A stretch of DNA of 22,598 bases from an uncultured Collinsella sp. (GCA_937989795.1 CALKBB010000357.1:1-22598); one strand, 5' to 3'; shown: positions 12,759-20,647, counted from the stretch's first letter. Made by a program: numbers and translations. Notes: a model not told the origin generated them from the letters alone.

Positions 12759-14216
12759 ATGGAAGCGGAAAAGAAGGCGTTTAAGATCACCAAGCGCGAA
12801 ATTGGCTTTGTGCTGGGTATCGTTGTCTTTTTGCTGGTGAAGTTTCTTCCTTTGGCGGAGCTGAGCTCGACGGTCGAGCTCACGGTCGGCGGTCAGACCT
12901 GTCTGGCACTGACGCTCGCCACGGTGGTGTTCTGGGCATGCGGCGTGGCACAGCCGGGCTTTGTGGGCCTGCTCTACTGCGCACTGCTCGTCCTGTTCAA
13001 GGTGTGCGTGGACGACACGGGCGCCGCGAGCATCTCGGCGACGGTCGCCTCCACGTTTAGCTCGTGGACCAAGGCCACCATGTGGCTCGTCATCGGCGCC
13101 TACCTCATCGCCAGCGCGGTCAAGGAGTCGGGCCTGGGCGAGCGCATCGCCTACGCGTTCATGCTCAAGTTCGTGCGCGACGCCAAGTCGCTCATCATCT
13201 CGATCTTCGCGCTCACCTTTGTGCTGTCGCTGCTGATCCCGCATCCGTTCCCCCGCGCCTTCCTCATCCTCGCCGTCGTCTCGGTCATCGCCGAGTCCGC
13301 CGGCTACGGTGACGACGACAAGGGCAAGCTCGGCTTCCTCGTGTTTGCCGCTGCCGCCCCGGGTTCCATGTTCTTCCTGACGGGCGACTCCACGCTTAAC
13401 CCGCTCGTTGCGCAGTACAGTGCCGAGGCCGGCGGCATGAGCCCGTCCTTCGTCGACTGGTTCCTGTACATGAGCGTGCCTATGCTGGTTGCGCTGCTGT
13501 GCACCCTGTTCCTGGGCCTTTTCCTCTTTAAGCCCAGCAAGGAGCTCGTCTACGATCGCGAGCAGATCGTGGCCAAGCAGGCCGCGCTCGGCAAGCTCTC
13601 CGTCAAGGAGATCCGCACCATCGTGTGGCTTGTCATCGCCATCGCGCTGTGGCTCACCGTCTCGGGCGACTATATCGGCTGGGTCACCCTGGCCATTGGC
13701 GTTGCTCTCGCCATGCCCATCATCGGCGAAGTCCTCACTCCCGCCAGCTGGAACGCTGTCGACATCAAGTCCCTCATGTTCCTGACGGCCGCCATGGCCG
13801 TGGGCTCCGTGGGCGGTGCCACCGGCATGAACGCCTGGATCGCCGACGTCGTGCTCCCCAGCTCCGTGCCTGAGAACATCTTCCTGTTCGCCCTGCTCGT
13901 CGCCGCGCTTTCCATGATCATCCACATGTTCATGGGCTCGGTCATGGCCGTGCTCGGCGTGTGCGTGCCGGCATTTATCAGCTTTGCCGCCGGCTCCAGC
14001 GTGAGCCCACTCGCCGTGGCGCTCATCGTCTTCACGTCCATCAACATCCACTACATCCTGCCGTTCCATAACCTGCCGATCCTTATCGGCGAAGGCAAGG
14101 ACGCCGGCGGCTACACCTCCAAAGAGGCTATGCGCATGGGCATCCCCCTCACCGCGGTCGTCTTTGTCGTCGTGCTGGTCGAGGCCGCCTGGTTCCACCT
14201 CTTTGGCCTGATGTAA
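12759..14216 (+). CDS. DASS (SLC13)-family anion transporter
   Basis: A 485-residue, strongly hydrophobic inner-membrane protein with about 11-12 helices, fitting the divalent anion:Na+ symporter family. Characteristic stretches are FSSWTKATMWLVIGAYLIASAVKESGLGERIAY, SLLIPHPFPRAFLIL, FLTGDSTLNPLV (the hairpin motif region) and INIHYILPFHNLPILIGEGKDAGGYT near the C-terminus. AAGGTGGGGAG directly precedes ATG 12759. Relatives move di- and tricarboxylates or sulfate. Next to UbiD/UbiX, uptake of an aromatic acid or exchange of substrate and product is likely, but the substrate is inferred from context only. Confidence 0.85.
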   Translation: MEAEKKAFKITKREIGFVLGIVVFLLVKFLPLAELSSTVELTVGGQTCLALTLATVVFWACGVAQPGFVGLLYCALLVLFKVCVDDTGAASISATVASTFSSWTKATMWLVIGAYLIASAVKESGLGERIAYAFMLKFVRDAKSLIISIFALTFVLSLLIPHPFPRAFLILAVVSVIAESAGYGDDDKGKLGFLVFAAAAPGSMFFLTGDSTLNPLVAQYSAEAGGMSPSFVDWFLYMSVPMLVALLCTLFLGLFLFKPSKELVYDREQIVAKQAALGKLSVKEIRTIVWLVIAIALWLTVSGDYIGWVTLAIGVALAMPIIGEVLTPASWNAVDIKSLMFLTAAMAVGSVGGATGMNAWIADVVLPSSVPENIFLFALLVAALSMIIHMFMGSVMAVLGVCVPAFISFAAGSSVSPLAVALIVFTSINIHYILPFHNLPILIGEGKDAGGYTSKEAMRMGIPLTAVVFVVVLVEAAWFHLFGLM

Positions 14217-14223
14217 GCGGTCG

Positions 14224-14252
14224 AGCGCCCCGGCTGTAAGCAGCCAAGCGCT
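14224..14252 (+). promoter_or_regulatory. Hairpin between DASS transporter and ubiD genes
   Basis: AGCGC (14224-14228) with GCGCT (14248-14252) encloses GGCTG-TAAG-CAGCC (14232-14245). No T-run follows, so it is not a simple terminator. GGTCGAGCGC is repeated at about 14219 and 14266, giving an alternative pairing partner. It may be an RNA stability or processing element. Confidence 0.4.
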
Positions 14253-14311
14253 TGAACTTCGAGTGGTCGAGCGCTCCATTTGTGAGCGCCGCGGCCCCAT
14301 TACGTTACCCC

Positions 14312-14336
14312 GTCCGGCGGCACCCCGTCGCCGGAC
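14312..14336 (+). promoter_or_regulatory. Stable hairpin just upstream of the ubiD ribosome binding site
   Basis: GTCCGGCG (14312-14319) pairs with CGCCGGAC (14329-14336) across 9 nt. The AAAGGAG of the decarboxylase gene follows within about 10 nt. It could tune translation or protect a processed mRNA end. Confidence 0.45.
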
Positions 14337-14358
14337 ACTCTCCCGAAAGGAGTACGCC

Positions 14359-15846
14359 ATGTCCACTACCGATGCTTCCCAGATCCACGACCTGCGTTCC
14401 GCGCTCGACTTTTTGCGCGAGATGCCGGGTCAGCTGCTCGAGACCGATACCCAGGTCGATCCCGATGCCGAGGTCTCGGGCGTCTACCGTCACGTCGGTG
14501 CCGGCGGCACCGTCATGCGCCCGACCAAAGAGGGTCCGGCGATGGTCTTCAACAACGTCAAGGGCTTTGACGACGCCAAGGTCTGCATCGGCATGCTTGC
14601 CAGCCGCAAGCGCGTTGCCGCCCTGCTCGACCTGGACGAGGAGCACCTGGGCCTCGAGATCGGCAAGCGCTTCGAGAACCTGATCGCCCCCGAGCAGATC
14701 GCCGAGGGCAAGCACGTCGACTGCCAGGAGGTCGTGTACAAGGCGACCGACGAGGGCTTTGACCTGCGCAAGATCGTTCCCGCTCCCACCAACACGCCCG
14801 TTGACGGCGGCCCCTACATCACCATGGGCCTCGCCTATGGCACGAGCCCCGATGGCACCCAGTCCGACGTAACCATCCACCGCTTCTCCTGCGTCGACAA
14901 GGACAAGCTCGCCATGTGGATCACCCCGGGCAGCCGTCACCTGGGTGCGTTCTTTGACGAGTACTGCCAGCGCGGCGAGGATATGCCCATCTCCATCTCC
15001 ATCGGCCTGGACCCCGCCGTGTACATGTGCTGCGGCTTCGAGGCTCCCACCACGCCGCTCGGCTTCAACGAGCTGCAGATCGCCGGCGCCCTGCGCGGCC
15101 GCGCCGTCGAGCTTGCCGACTGCGTCACCGTTCCGCAGAAGTGCATTGCCAATGCCGAGTACGTGCTCGAGGGCTACCTCATGCACGACGAGACCATCAA
15201 CGAGGATGTCAACGGCCACGGCTACGCCATGCCCGAGTTCCCCGGCTACACCGGTGGCGCCAAGGTCTGCCCGGTGATCAAGATCACCGCCGTCACCACG
15301 CGCGTCAACCCCATTATGGAGAGCTGCATCGGCCCTTCGCACGAGCACGTGTCCATGGCCGGTATCCCCACCGAGGCCTCCATCTACAAGATGGTCGAGA
15401 CCGCTATCCCGGGCCGCCTGCTCAACGTTCACGCCGCTCCCTGCGGTGGCGGCAAGTTCGTTGCCATCATGCAGTTCAAGAAGTCGAGCAAAAATGACGA
15501 GGGCCGTCAGCGCAACGCCGCCATGCTCGCCTTCTCGGCGTTCTCCGAGCTCAAGCACGTCATCCTTGTCGACGAGGATGTCGACATCTTCGATATGAGC
15601 GACGTGATGTGGGCCATGACCACGCGCTTCCAGGCCGACGTGGACCTCATCACCATCCCCGGTTGCCACTGCCACGTGCTCGATCCGTCCAACGACCCCG
15701 CGTTCGATCCTTCGATCCGCGAGCACGGTATCGCCTGCAAGGCCATCTTCGACTGCACGGTTCCGTTTAACCTCAAGAAGAACTTCATCCGCTCGCAGTT
15801 CATGGAGATCGACAAGGACAAGTGGGCCGCCGAGCTCGCCTTCTAG
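14359..15846 (+). CDS. UbiD-family prenyl-FMN-dependent decarboxylase, LpdC/gallate decarboxylase-like
   Basis: A 495-residue cytoplasmic enzyme that reversibly decarboxylates aromatic or alpha,beta-unsaturated acids using prenylated FMN. Visible family features are HRFSCVDKDKLAMWI with Arg175 at the position of the catalytic Arg, PISISIGLDPAVYMCCGFEAP, the mid-protein block ELADCVTVPQKCIANAEYVLEGYL, and PEFPGYTGG with Glu293 in the catalytic-Glu loop. HVSMAGIPTEASIY and the C-terminal VDLITIPGCHCHVLDPSNDP follow. Length and the PEFPGY form fit hydroxybenzoate/gallate-type decarboxylases better than ubiquinone UbiD. AAAGGAG 6 nt upstream fixes ATG 14359. UbiX follows after 33 nt, and an LpdD-like domain is encoded upstream, completing the three-part set known from gallate decarboxylase. 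The substrate is unproven. Confidence 0.9.
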   Translation: MSTTDASQIHDLRSALDFLREMPGQLLETDTQVDPDAEVSGVYRHVGAGGTVMRPTKEGPAMVFNNVKGFDDAKVCIGMLASRKRVAALLDLDEEHLGLEIGKRFENLIAPEQIAEGKHVDCQEVVYKATDEGFDLRKIVPAPTNTPVDGGPYITMGLAYGTSPDGTQSDVTIHRFSCVDKDKLAMWITPGSRHLGAFFDEYCQRGEDMPISISIGLDPAVYMCCGFEAPTTPLGFNELQIAGALRGRAVELADCVTVPQKCIANAEYVLEGYLMHDETINEDVNGHGYAMPEFPGYTGGAKVCPVIKITAVTTRVNPIMESCIGPSHEHVSMAGIPTEASIYKMVETAIPGRLLNVHAAPCGGGKFVAIMQFKKSSKNDEGRQRNAAMLAFSAFSELKHVILVDEDVDIFDMSDVMWAMTTRFQADVDLITIPGCHCHVLDPSNDPAFDPSIREHGIACKAIFDCTVPFNLKKNFIRSQFMEIDKDKWAAELAF

Positions 15847-15879
15847 TAAGTAGCCCTACCAAGTAGTTAAGGAGTTGTC

Positions 15880-16458
15880 ATGCCTGAGTCTTCTGTTCGT
15901 CCCCGTCGCATTGTCGTTGGCGTGTCTGGCGCCAGCGGTGCGGCACTGGGCCTTGAATGCCTCAAATGCCTGCGCCAGGCCGGCGCTGAGTCGGCGCTTG
16001 TCGTCACGCGCGGGGGAGAGATCACCATCGAGCAGGAGCTCGGCATGACGCTCGACGAGTTTGCGTGCTATGCCGATGTGGTCTACGACAACAAGAACAT
16101 TGGCGCTGCCATCGCAAGCGGCACCTATCCGGTCGACGGCATGATCGTGGCTCCCTGCTCCATGAAGACGCTCGCCGGCATCGCGAGCGGCTACAGCGAA
16201 AACCTGTTGCTGCGTGCGGCCGATGTGCAGATGAAAGAGCAGCGCCGCCTGGTGCTTATGGTGCGCGAGACGCCCTTCAGTGCGATCCATGTCGACAACA
16301 TGGCACGCCTGGCGCGCGTGCCGGGCGTCATGCTCATGCCGCCCATGCTCACGTTTTACAACGGCCCCGCCACGCTCGATGAGGCGGTGCATCACATCGC
16401 CGCCAAGGCACTCGAGGCCGTCGGCGTGTCGTGCGCCAACTATAAGCGCTGGTCATAG
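15880..16458 (+). CDS. ubiX: UbiX-family flavin prenyltransferase
   Basis: Transfers a dimethylallyl group from dimethylallyl phosphate to FMN, forming prenylated FMN for the neighbouring decarboxylase; cytoplasmic dodecamer in known members. The 192 residues include the FMN-binding GVSGASGA (14-21), MIVAPCSMKTLAGIASGYSENLLLRAADVQMKEQRRLVLMVRETPFS in the middle, and MPPMLTFYNGP near the C-terminus, all diagnostic. AAGGAG lies 5 nt before ATG 15880. It is 33 nt after the decarboxylase stop, and a strong terminator follows 32 nt after its own stop, ending the transcript. Confidence 0.94.
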   Translation: MPESSVRPRRIVVGVSGASGAALGLECLKCLRQAGAESALVVTRGGEITIEQELGMTLDEFACYADVVYDNKNIGAAIASGTYPVDGMIVAPCSMKTLAGIASGYSENLLLRAADVQMKEQRRLVLMVRETPFSAIHVDNMARLARVPGVMLMPPMLTFYNGPATLDEAVHHIAAKALEAVGVSCANYKRWS

Positions 16459-16490
16459 GCATCTTTAGGGTAGGATACGAGTAGTGTTTG

Positions 16491-16521
16491 AGCCCGCTGC
16501 CCCTGTGGGCGGCGGGCTTTT
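16491..16521 (+). terminator. Intrinsic terminator after ubiX
   Basis: AGCCCGCTGCCC (16491-16502) pairs, with one G-U, to GGGCGGCGGGCT (16507-16518) across CTGT and ends in TTTT. It separates the decarboxylase genes from the MerR gene. TAGGAT (16471-16476) could be a -10 for merR, in which case the hairpin would lie in that leader. Confidence 0.82.
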
Positions 16522-16549
16522 CGTGTCAAAGGGTGTGTCGGGAGGACCT

Positions 16550-17416
16550 ATGCAGACGGGTATGTATGCGATTAGCGAGATGGCGAGCTTGTTTAACGTT
16601 TCGCGCCAAACGCTCATCTACTACGACAAGATCGGTCTGTTTAAACCCGCCGTGGTTAACGAAAAAGGCTACCGTTTCTATTCGCCCACGCAGATCCCGC
16701 TCATGCGTCTGATCTGCATGCTGCGCGACTTGGGACTGGAACTCGATGAGATCGATCGCCTGACCTCGACGTTCGACATTGGAGAGATGACCGATCACCT
16801 GCGCTCGCGGGTGCAGGCGCTCGACGAGCAGATTGCCGGGCTCAAAGCCGAGCGCGCGAGCGTGCAGGAGCGGCTGAGTTTTTACGACGAGGCGGTCTAT
16901 TGGCGCGAGCGCGAGGGCAAACCGGAGCTCAAGCAATTCGAGCGCCGCTACGTGGTCTTTGAGGAGTTCCCGAGCGATATCGAGCGTGGCCGCTCGATGC
17001 TGCACCCCACGCTCATGCGGGCGATTCTGCGCATGCGTGCGCTCACGGGCACACGCCCCATGCGCGGTTGGGGCGCCATGCTGCGTCGCGAGGCGCTGCA
17101 TTCCGACGACCCCATCGCCGGTGCCGGTTCCTTTGCCGTGTTGCCGCGTGGTGCCGAGGAAATACTGCCGAGCGATCCTGCCGAGCTGGCGGAGATTGGC
17201 GTCGAGGTGCTGCCCGAGGGCACGTACCTGTGCATGAGTCGCTGGGGCATGCCGTACGAGCCCGAGGGTATCCGCGCCATCGTGGCCTGCATGGACAGGC
17301 ACGCGCTCCAGCCCATCGGCAATGCTTTCGATTCTTGCTACCTGGACACCACGAGCTACGACGAGTCTCACCAAGAGGACTTCTGCTGTATCCAAATCCC
17401 CGTCGCCCTCAAATAA
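16550..17416 (+). CDS. MerR-family regulator with C-terminal effector-binding domain
   Basis: A 288-residue DNA-binding regulator of the BmrR type. The N-terminal MYAISEMASLFNVSRQTLIYYDKIGLFKP (5-33) is the MerR helix-turn-helix with the YYD motif, and GYRFYSPTQ is the wing. A helix rich in Glu/Arg (about 85-125) is the dimerising coiled coil. The C-terminal half (about 140-288), with RYVVFEEFP and PEGTYLCMSRWGMPYEPEGI, resembles GyrI-like small-molecule sensors. GGGAGG 4-5 nt before ATG 16550 decides this start over upstream and Met5 alternatives. It is separated from ubiX by a terminator, so control of the decarboxylase genes is possible but unproven. No obvious 19-20-bp MerR spacer promoter was found in the window. 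Confidence 0.86.
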   Translation: MQTGMYAISEMASLFNVSRQTLIYYDKIGLFKPAVVNEKGYRFYSPTQIPLMRLICMLRDLGLELDEIDRLTSTFDIGEMTDHLRSRVQALDEQIAGLKAERASVQERLSFYDEAVYWREREGKPELKQFERRYVVFEEFPSDIERGRSMLHPTLMRAILRMRALTGTRPMRGWGAMLRREALHSDDPIAGAGSFAVLPRGAEEILPSDPAELAEIGVEVLPEGTYLCMSRWGMPYEPEGIRAIVACMDRHALQPIGNAFDSCYLDTTSYDESHQEDFCCIQIPVALK

Positions 17417-17417
17417 C

Positions 17418-17480
17418 TTGCGGTGAAATAGTCCCTAAATAGCTCGAGTGGGCGTGCAAACAGGAACTATTCCACCGCAA
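17418..17480. repeat. 15-bp inverted repeat (TTGCGGTGRAATAGT type)
   Basis: TTGCGGTGAAATAGT (17418-17432) pairs with 17466-17480 with one mismatch. The 33-nt loop contains CTCGAG. It begins 2 nt after the MerR stop codon and is followed at once by another hairpin repeat. Confidence 0.75.
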
Positions 17481-17485
17481 CTTCG

Positions 17486-17516
17486 ATGCGACAAAGGAGC
17501 AGTCCCTTTATCGCAT
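17486..17516. repeat. AAAGGG-CCCTTT hairpin repeat, copy 5
   Basis: ATGCGACAAAGG (17486-17497) pairs with CCTTTATCGCAT (17505-17516) with one mismatch; the loop includes AGCAGT. It is the most diverged full copy. Beyond it, TATAAG at 17546-17551 is a possible -10 for the next gene, without a clear -35. Confidence 0.75.
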
Positions 17517-17592
17517 TCCGTGCGAGCTCCAGCGCCATCTGCGGGTATAAGGCTAACAAGTGTTTATTTGCGAGGCCTAAGGGGCGCCCCGT

Positions 17593-18459
17593 ATGGATAT
17601 CGATAACTTTGAATGGTGGTATAGCGAGGGCGAGGCTCCGGACGAGGAGTGGGACGAGCCCGCGCCGCGTGACGTGTCGAGCGACGAGGACGAGACCGGT
17701 AACGATGCCGTCGAGATGGACGCCGCCTCCGACCCCGTCGAGCCCCTGACCTTTGAACAGGCTTGGGCCCAGGCCGAGGCCGACGAGGCAAAGGCCGATG
17801 CCACGGCCACGCTGGGTGAGCCAGCCGACATGTCCATTTCGCCGGCAAAGACCCCGCAACCGCGCCACACCATCGACCCCGGCAGTACGGCATCTTTCAG
17901 CATTCTCGACGTGCCCGCGCAAGGCGCCCAGGCGCCTGCGCCAACGCATCGTCCCGACCTGGCTCATGAGGAAGACGCGGGTCGCCGCTCTCCGCTCGGC
18001 CCCATCCTCATTGCCTTCATGGCCGGCGTTATCGCCTGCTCGGCAATCGGCAGCATCTGGGGTCATGTCGAGCAGCAGCGCCAAGACGCCGCCAAGGTCG
18101 AGATGTCCGTCGAGCAATCGCTCAGCCGCACGCGCTCGGTGCATGTGTCAGTCGAGGTTAAGGAAGGCGCGACGTGGGATACCGCGCGCGGCGACAGCCA
18201 AATGCTCGTCCATATCGTGGGCCGCACGCTCAAGGGACAAGCAATCGACGAGTATCAATACGTCAATTCCGAAGGTGACGGCATCGAACTCAAGCCCGGC
18301 GACTACGAGCTCACGGTCGATGAGCCGCCCGTCGCCACCGACGGCACGCGTTACCGCGCCTCAAAGCGCATGGTTCCGGTGAGTTTTAATTCACAGGCTC
18401 CCGACACGGTCGATAGCACGCCGCAGGGCGGGTTTGACCTTTACGCTATTGCTCAATAA
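17593..18459 (+). CDS. Acidic single-pass membrane protein of unknown function
   Basis: I do not recognise a family. The 288 residues divide into a very acidic, probably disordered N-terminal part (1-130, rich in Asp, Glu, Ala, Pro), RR followed by one membrane helix (about 136-156, PLGPILIAFMAGVIACSAIGSIW), and a C-terminal domain of about 130 residues (EQSLSRTRSVHVSVEVKEGATWD... ELKPGDYELTVDEPPVATDGTRY), probably outside and beta-rich. With no signal peptide and positive residues before the helix, the N-terminus should be inside. The pattern recalls a cytoplasmic sensor or anchor joined to an extracytoplasmic domain. AAGGGG 8 nt before ATG 17593 supports the start. No operon partner is evident; flanking genes are spaced. 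Confidence 0.72.
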   Translation: MDIDNFEWWYSEGEAPDEEWDEPAPRDVSSDEDETGNDAVEMDAASDPVEPLTFEQAWAQAEADEAKADATATLGEPADMSISPAKTPQPRHTIDPGSTASFSILDVPAQGAQAPAPTHRPDLAHEEDAGRRSPLGPILIAFMAGVIACSAIGSIWGHVEQQRQDAAKVEMSVEQSLSRTRSVHVSVEVKEGATWDTARGDSQMLVHIVGRTLKGQAIDEYQYVNSEGDGIELKPGDYELTVDEPPVATDGTRYRASKRMVPVSFNSQAPDTVDSTPQGGFDLYAIAQ

Positions 18460-18538
18460 CTGCGCCTGCCGCTCAACCCCGCCGCCAAGAGTGGGACAAT
18501 AACCATCGACACCGTTGTTTACCATTGGAGGAAGTAGT

Positions 18539-19432
18539 ATGTCCACCGTCACTACCATCAAGCGCGGCGGCCTCACCGCGGCCATCGATTCCATGGGCGC
18601 CCAGCTCACGAGCCTTGCCCTCAACGGCAACGAGTATCTGTGGCAGGGCGACCCGGCCTTTTGGGGCAAGCACGCGCCCATCCTGTTCCCCATCGTGGGA
18701 TCGCTGCGCAACAACACGGCGACGTCTGCAGCCGGCACCTGCGAGATGGCGCGCCACGGCATCGCGCGCATTGTCGAGCACAAGATCGTCGAGGTGTCGG
18801 AGGATGGTTCGTCCGTTACCTACGAGCTCACCGACACGCCTGAGTCGCTCAAGGCGTTCCCATTCCACTTTAAGCTCAACATGACCTATGCCCTGACCGG
18901 CGACGCCACCCTCACGCAGACCTTTGCCGTCACCAACACCGGCGACGTGGACCTGCCGTTCTCGGTGGGCGGCCACCCTGCGTTTAACGTGCCCGCCCCC
19001 GGCGCCGAGGACGAGGCGTTCGAGGATTACGAGCTGGCGTTTACCGAGGCTTGGACTAACGAGGCCCCCGTCATCACGCCCGATGGCCTTATGACGTTCG
19101 AGGGTAGCTACAAGGCCCCCGATAACTCGGACGTGCTGCCCATCACGCACCGCAGCTTCGATAACGACGCCATCATGTTCACCGATACCCCGGGCTCCAC
19201 GCTCACGCTGCGCGGCCGCAAGTCGGGCCACGGCGTCAAGATCGACTTTGAGGGCTTTAAGTACATCGGCGTGTGGTCTGCCGCCAACGACGCTCCGTTT
19301 GTGGCGCTCGAGCCCTGGACCGGCCACACCACCATGGACACCGAGGACGACGTCTTTGAGCACAAGGTCAACACCATCACGCTGGCCCCCGGCGCTACCG
19401 ATAAACGCAGCTTTAGCGTCACCTTGCTCTAG
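18539..19432 (+). CDS. Aldose 1-epimerase family protein, LacX-like
   Basis: Interconverts alpha and beta anomers of a hexose, or acts on a related sugar; cytoplasmic beta-sandwich enzyme. The 297 residues show LFPIVGSLRNN, the catalytic-His blocks MARHGIAR and FSVGGHPAFNVP, and the catalytic-Glu block FVALEPWTGH near the C-terminus. This pattern fits the LacX-like branch rather than classic GalM. GGAGG 7 nt upstream fixes ATG 18539. TGGGACAAT (18492-18500) is a possible extended -10 box without a clear -35. A terminator follows at 19510, so the gene is probably monocistronic. The physiological sugar cannot be told from this window. Confidence 0.88.
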   Translation: MSTVTTIKRGGLTAAIDSMGAQLTSLALNGNEYLWQGDPAFWGKHAPILFPIVGSLRNNTATSAAGTCEMARHGIARIVEHKIVEVSEDGSSVTYELTDTPESLKAFPFHFKLNMTYALTGDATLTQTFAVTNTGDVDLPFSVGGHPAFNVPAPGAEDEAFEDYELAFTEAWTNEAPVITPDGLMTFEGSYKAPDNSDVLPITHRSFDNDAIMFTDTPGSTLTLRGRKSGHGVKIDFEGFKYIGVWSAANDAPFVALEPWTGHTTMDTEDDVFEHKVNTITLAPGATDKRSFSVTLL

Positions 19433-19437
19433 AGGTT

Positions 19438-19612
19438 CCGCCGTTCTGACGAACGGCGGGCCGGTCGACGCTGCGTGCCACCCAGAGCGACAATTTGTCA
19501 TTCAAAAGGCAAGGCATAGACCTTCTGGTCATGCCTTGTCTTTTTCATGCCACTTGTTCGCTCTGGACGTCGCTCGCCGGCATTGCCAAAACATCGACGT
19601 CCCCAATGACTA
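19438..19612. repeat. Composite hairpin element, copy 2, with an inserted terminator
   Basis: CCGCCGTTC-TGAC-GAACGGCGG (19438-19459) is followed by TCGACGCTGC (19465-19474) and AGAGCGACAATTTG (19484-19497), the same order and spacing as at 4978-5041. CCAGAGCGA (19482-19490) can pair with TCGCTCTGG (19558-19566), enclosing the terminator. ACGTCCCCAATGACTA (19597-19612) matches the right arm of the inverted repeat at 5085-5100 with one mismatch. Confidence 0.65.
19510..19545 (+). terminator. Intrinsic terminator after the epimerase gene
   Basis: CAAGGCATAGACC (19510-19522) pairs with GGTCATGCCTTG (19527-19538), with one bulged A and loop TTCT, and is followed by TCTTTTTC. It lies 77 nt after the stop codon. 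Confidence 0.8.
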
Positions 19613-19711
19613 CCATGTGTCTATTAATTTTTCGAGCTTGTGCTGCACTGCTGGTCGCTGGCGTATATCCTGTTAAGTCGTCAGCATACGATTCAACAGG
19701 GAAGGCAGATT

Positions 19712-20638
19712 ATGCATTCTCCCCATCAGCGCGACGCGCATCCACAGCCGGTGTGCAGCCGTCGCATCTTCTTGGGTAGCGCTCTCGCTGCGAGCGCTTC
19801 CGTCGTCGCCGGCGCGCTCGCCGGCTGTCAGCGTCCGTCCACGCTCAAGGTGGTTCAGCCCACGACGGGCGGCGGTCGCGACGACCTGTCCGATTCCGTG
19901 ATCGGCAAGGACAAGATCCGCATTGGCATGGAGGCGGCCTACGCCCCGTACAACTGGCAGGTTTCCGAAGCCAGTGAGTACACTATCCCCATCGACAACG
20001 TGCAGGGCGCCTATGCCGATGGCTACGACGTGCAGATCGCCAAGATCGTCTGCAAGGCCCTCGGTGGCGAGCCCGTTGCCGTCAAGCAGAGCTTCTCGGG
20101 CCTTATCGATTCGCTCAACAACGGCCAGATCGACCTCATCATCGCCGGTATGAGCGCCACGCCCGAGCGCGAGGAGTCGGTCGGCTTCTCCGACCCGTAC
20201 TTTATTGGCTACTTTGGCCTGTTCGTAAAAGAGGGTTCCCCCTACCAAAACGCCACCAAGCTCAGCGACTTTAGCGGTGCCACGGTACTCGGCCAAAAGG
20301 ACACCATGCTCGACACCGTCATCGACGAGATTCCGGGCGTTGTGCACAAGAACCCGGTCGACTCCGTCCCCACGGTGTTCTCGAATCTGCTGCAGGGCAC
20401 GTGCGACGCCGTGACTTACAACACCGAGAACGAGAAGGGCTATATGGCCCAAAACCCGGGTATCGTCCCTATTCATTTTGCCGAGGGCGAGGGCTTTAAG
20501 CAGGAGGTCGCGGCAAACGTCGGCTGTCGCAAGGGCTCGGACAAACTGCTTAAACTCATCGACAAGACACTCAAGGGCATTAGCCAAGAGGAACGCGACC
20601 AAATGTGGGACGCGTGCCTCGACCGCCAGCCGGCATAG
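19712..20638 (+). CDS. Amino-acid ABC transporter substrate-binding lipoprotein (family 3)
   Basis: Captures a polar amino acid outside the membrane and delivers it to the permease encoded next. The 308 residues begin with CSRRIFLGSALAASASVVAGALAGC, combining a twin-arginine motif (SRRIFLG, 16-22) with a lipobox (LAGC, Cys39). It is probably a Tat-exported, membrane-anchored lipoprotein. The mature part has IRIGMEAAYAPYNW, GYDVQIAKIVCKALG, SGLIDSLNNGQIDLIIAGMSATPEREESVGFSDPYF, the usual family 3 signature. GGGAAGG 6 nt upstream favours ATG 19712 over an earlier start. The permease gene starts 10 nt after the stop. The ligand is not predictable. Confidence 0.92.
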   Translation: MHSPHQRDAHPQPVCSRRIFLGSALAASASVVAGALAGCQRPSTLKVVQPTTGGGRDDLSDSVIGKDKIRIGMEAAYAPYNWQVSEASEYTIPIDNVQGAYADGYDVQIAKIVCKALGGEPVAVKQSFSGLIDSLNNGQIDLIIAGMSATPEREESVGFSDPYFIGYFGLFVKEGSPYQNATKLSDFSGATVLGQKDTMLDTVIDEIPGVVHKNPVDSVPTVFSNLLQGTCDAVTYNTENEKGYMAQNPGIVPIHFAEGEGFKQEVAANVGCRKGSDKLLKLIDKTLKGISQEERDQMWDACLDRQPA

Positions 20639-20647
20639 GGAGGCAGC

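Noticed and set aside
12716..12784. Short leader ORF (22 codons) overlapping the DASS start
   Set aside because: No Shine-Dalgarno sequence and no run of regulatory codons; not enough support for a leader peptide.
12627..14366. 579-codon minus-strand frame opposite the DASS gene
   Set aside because: Low-complexity His/Asp/Gly/Arg composition and the plus strand encodes a clear transporter.
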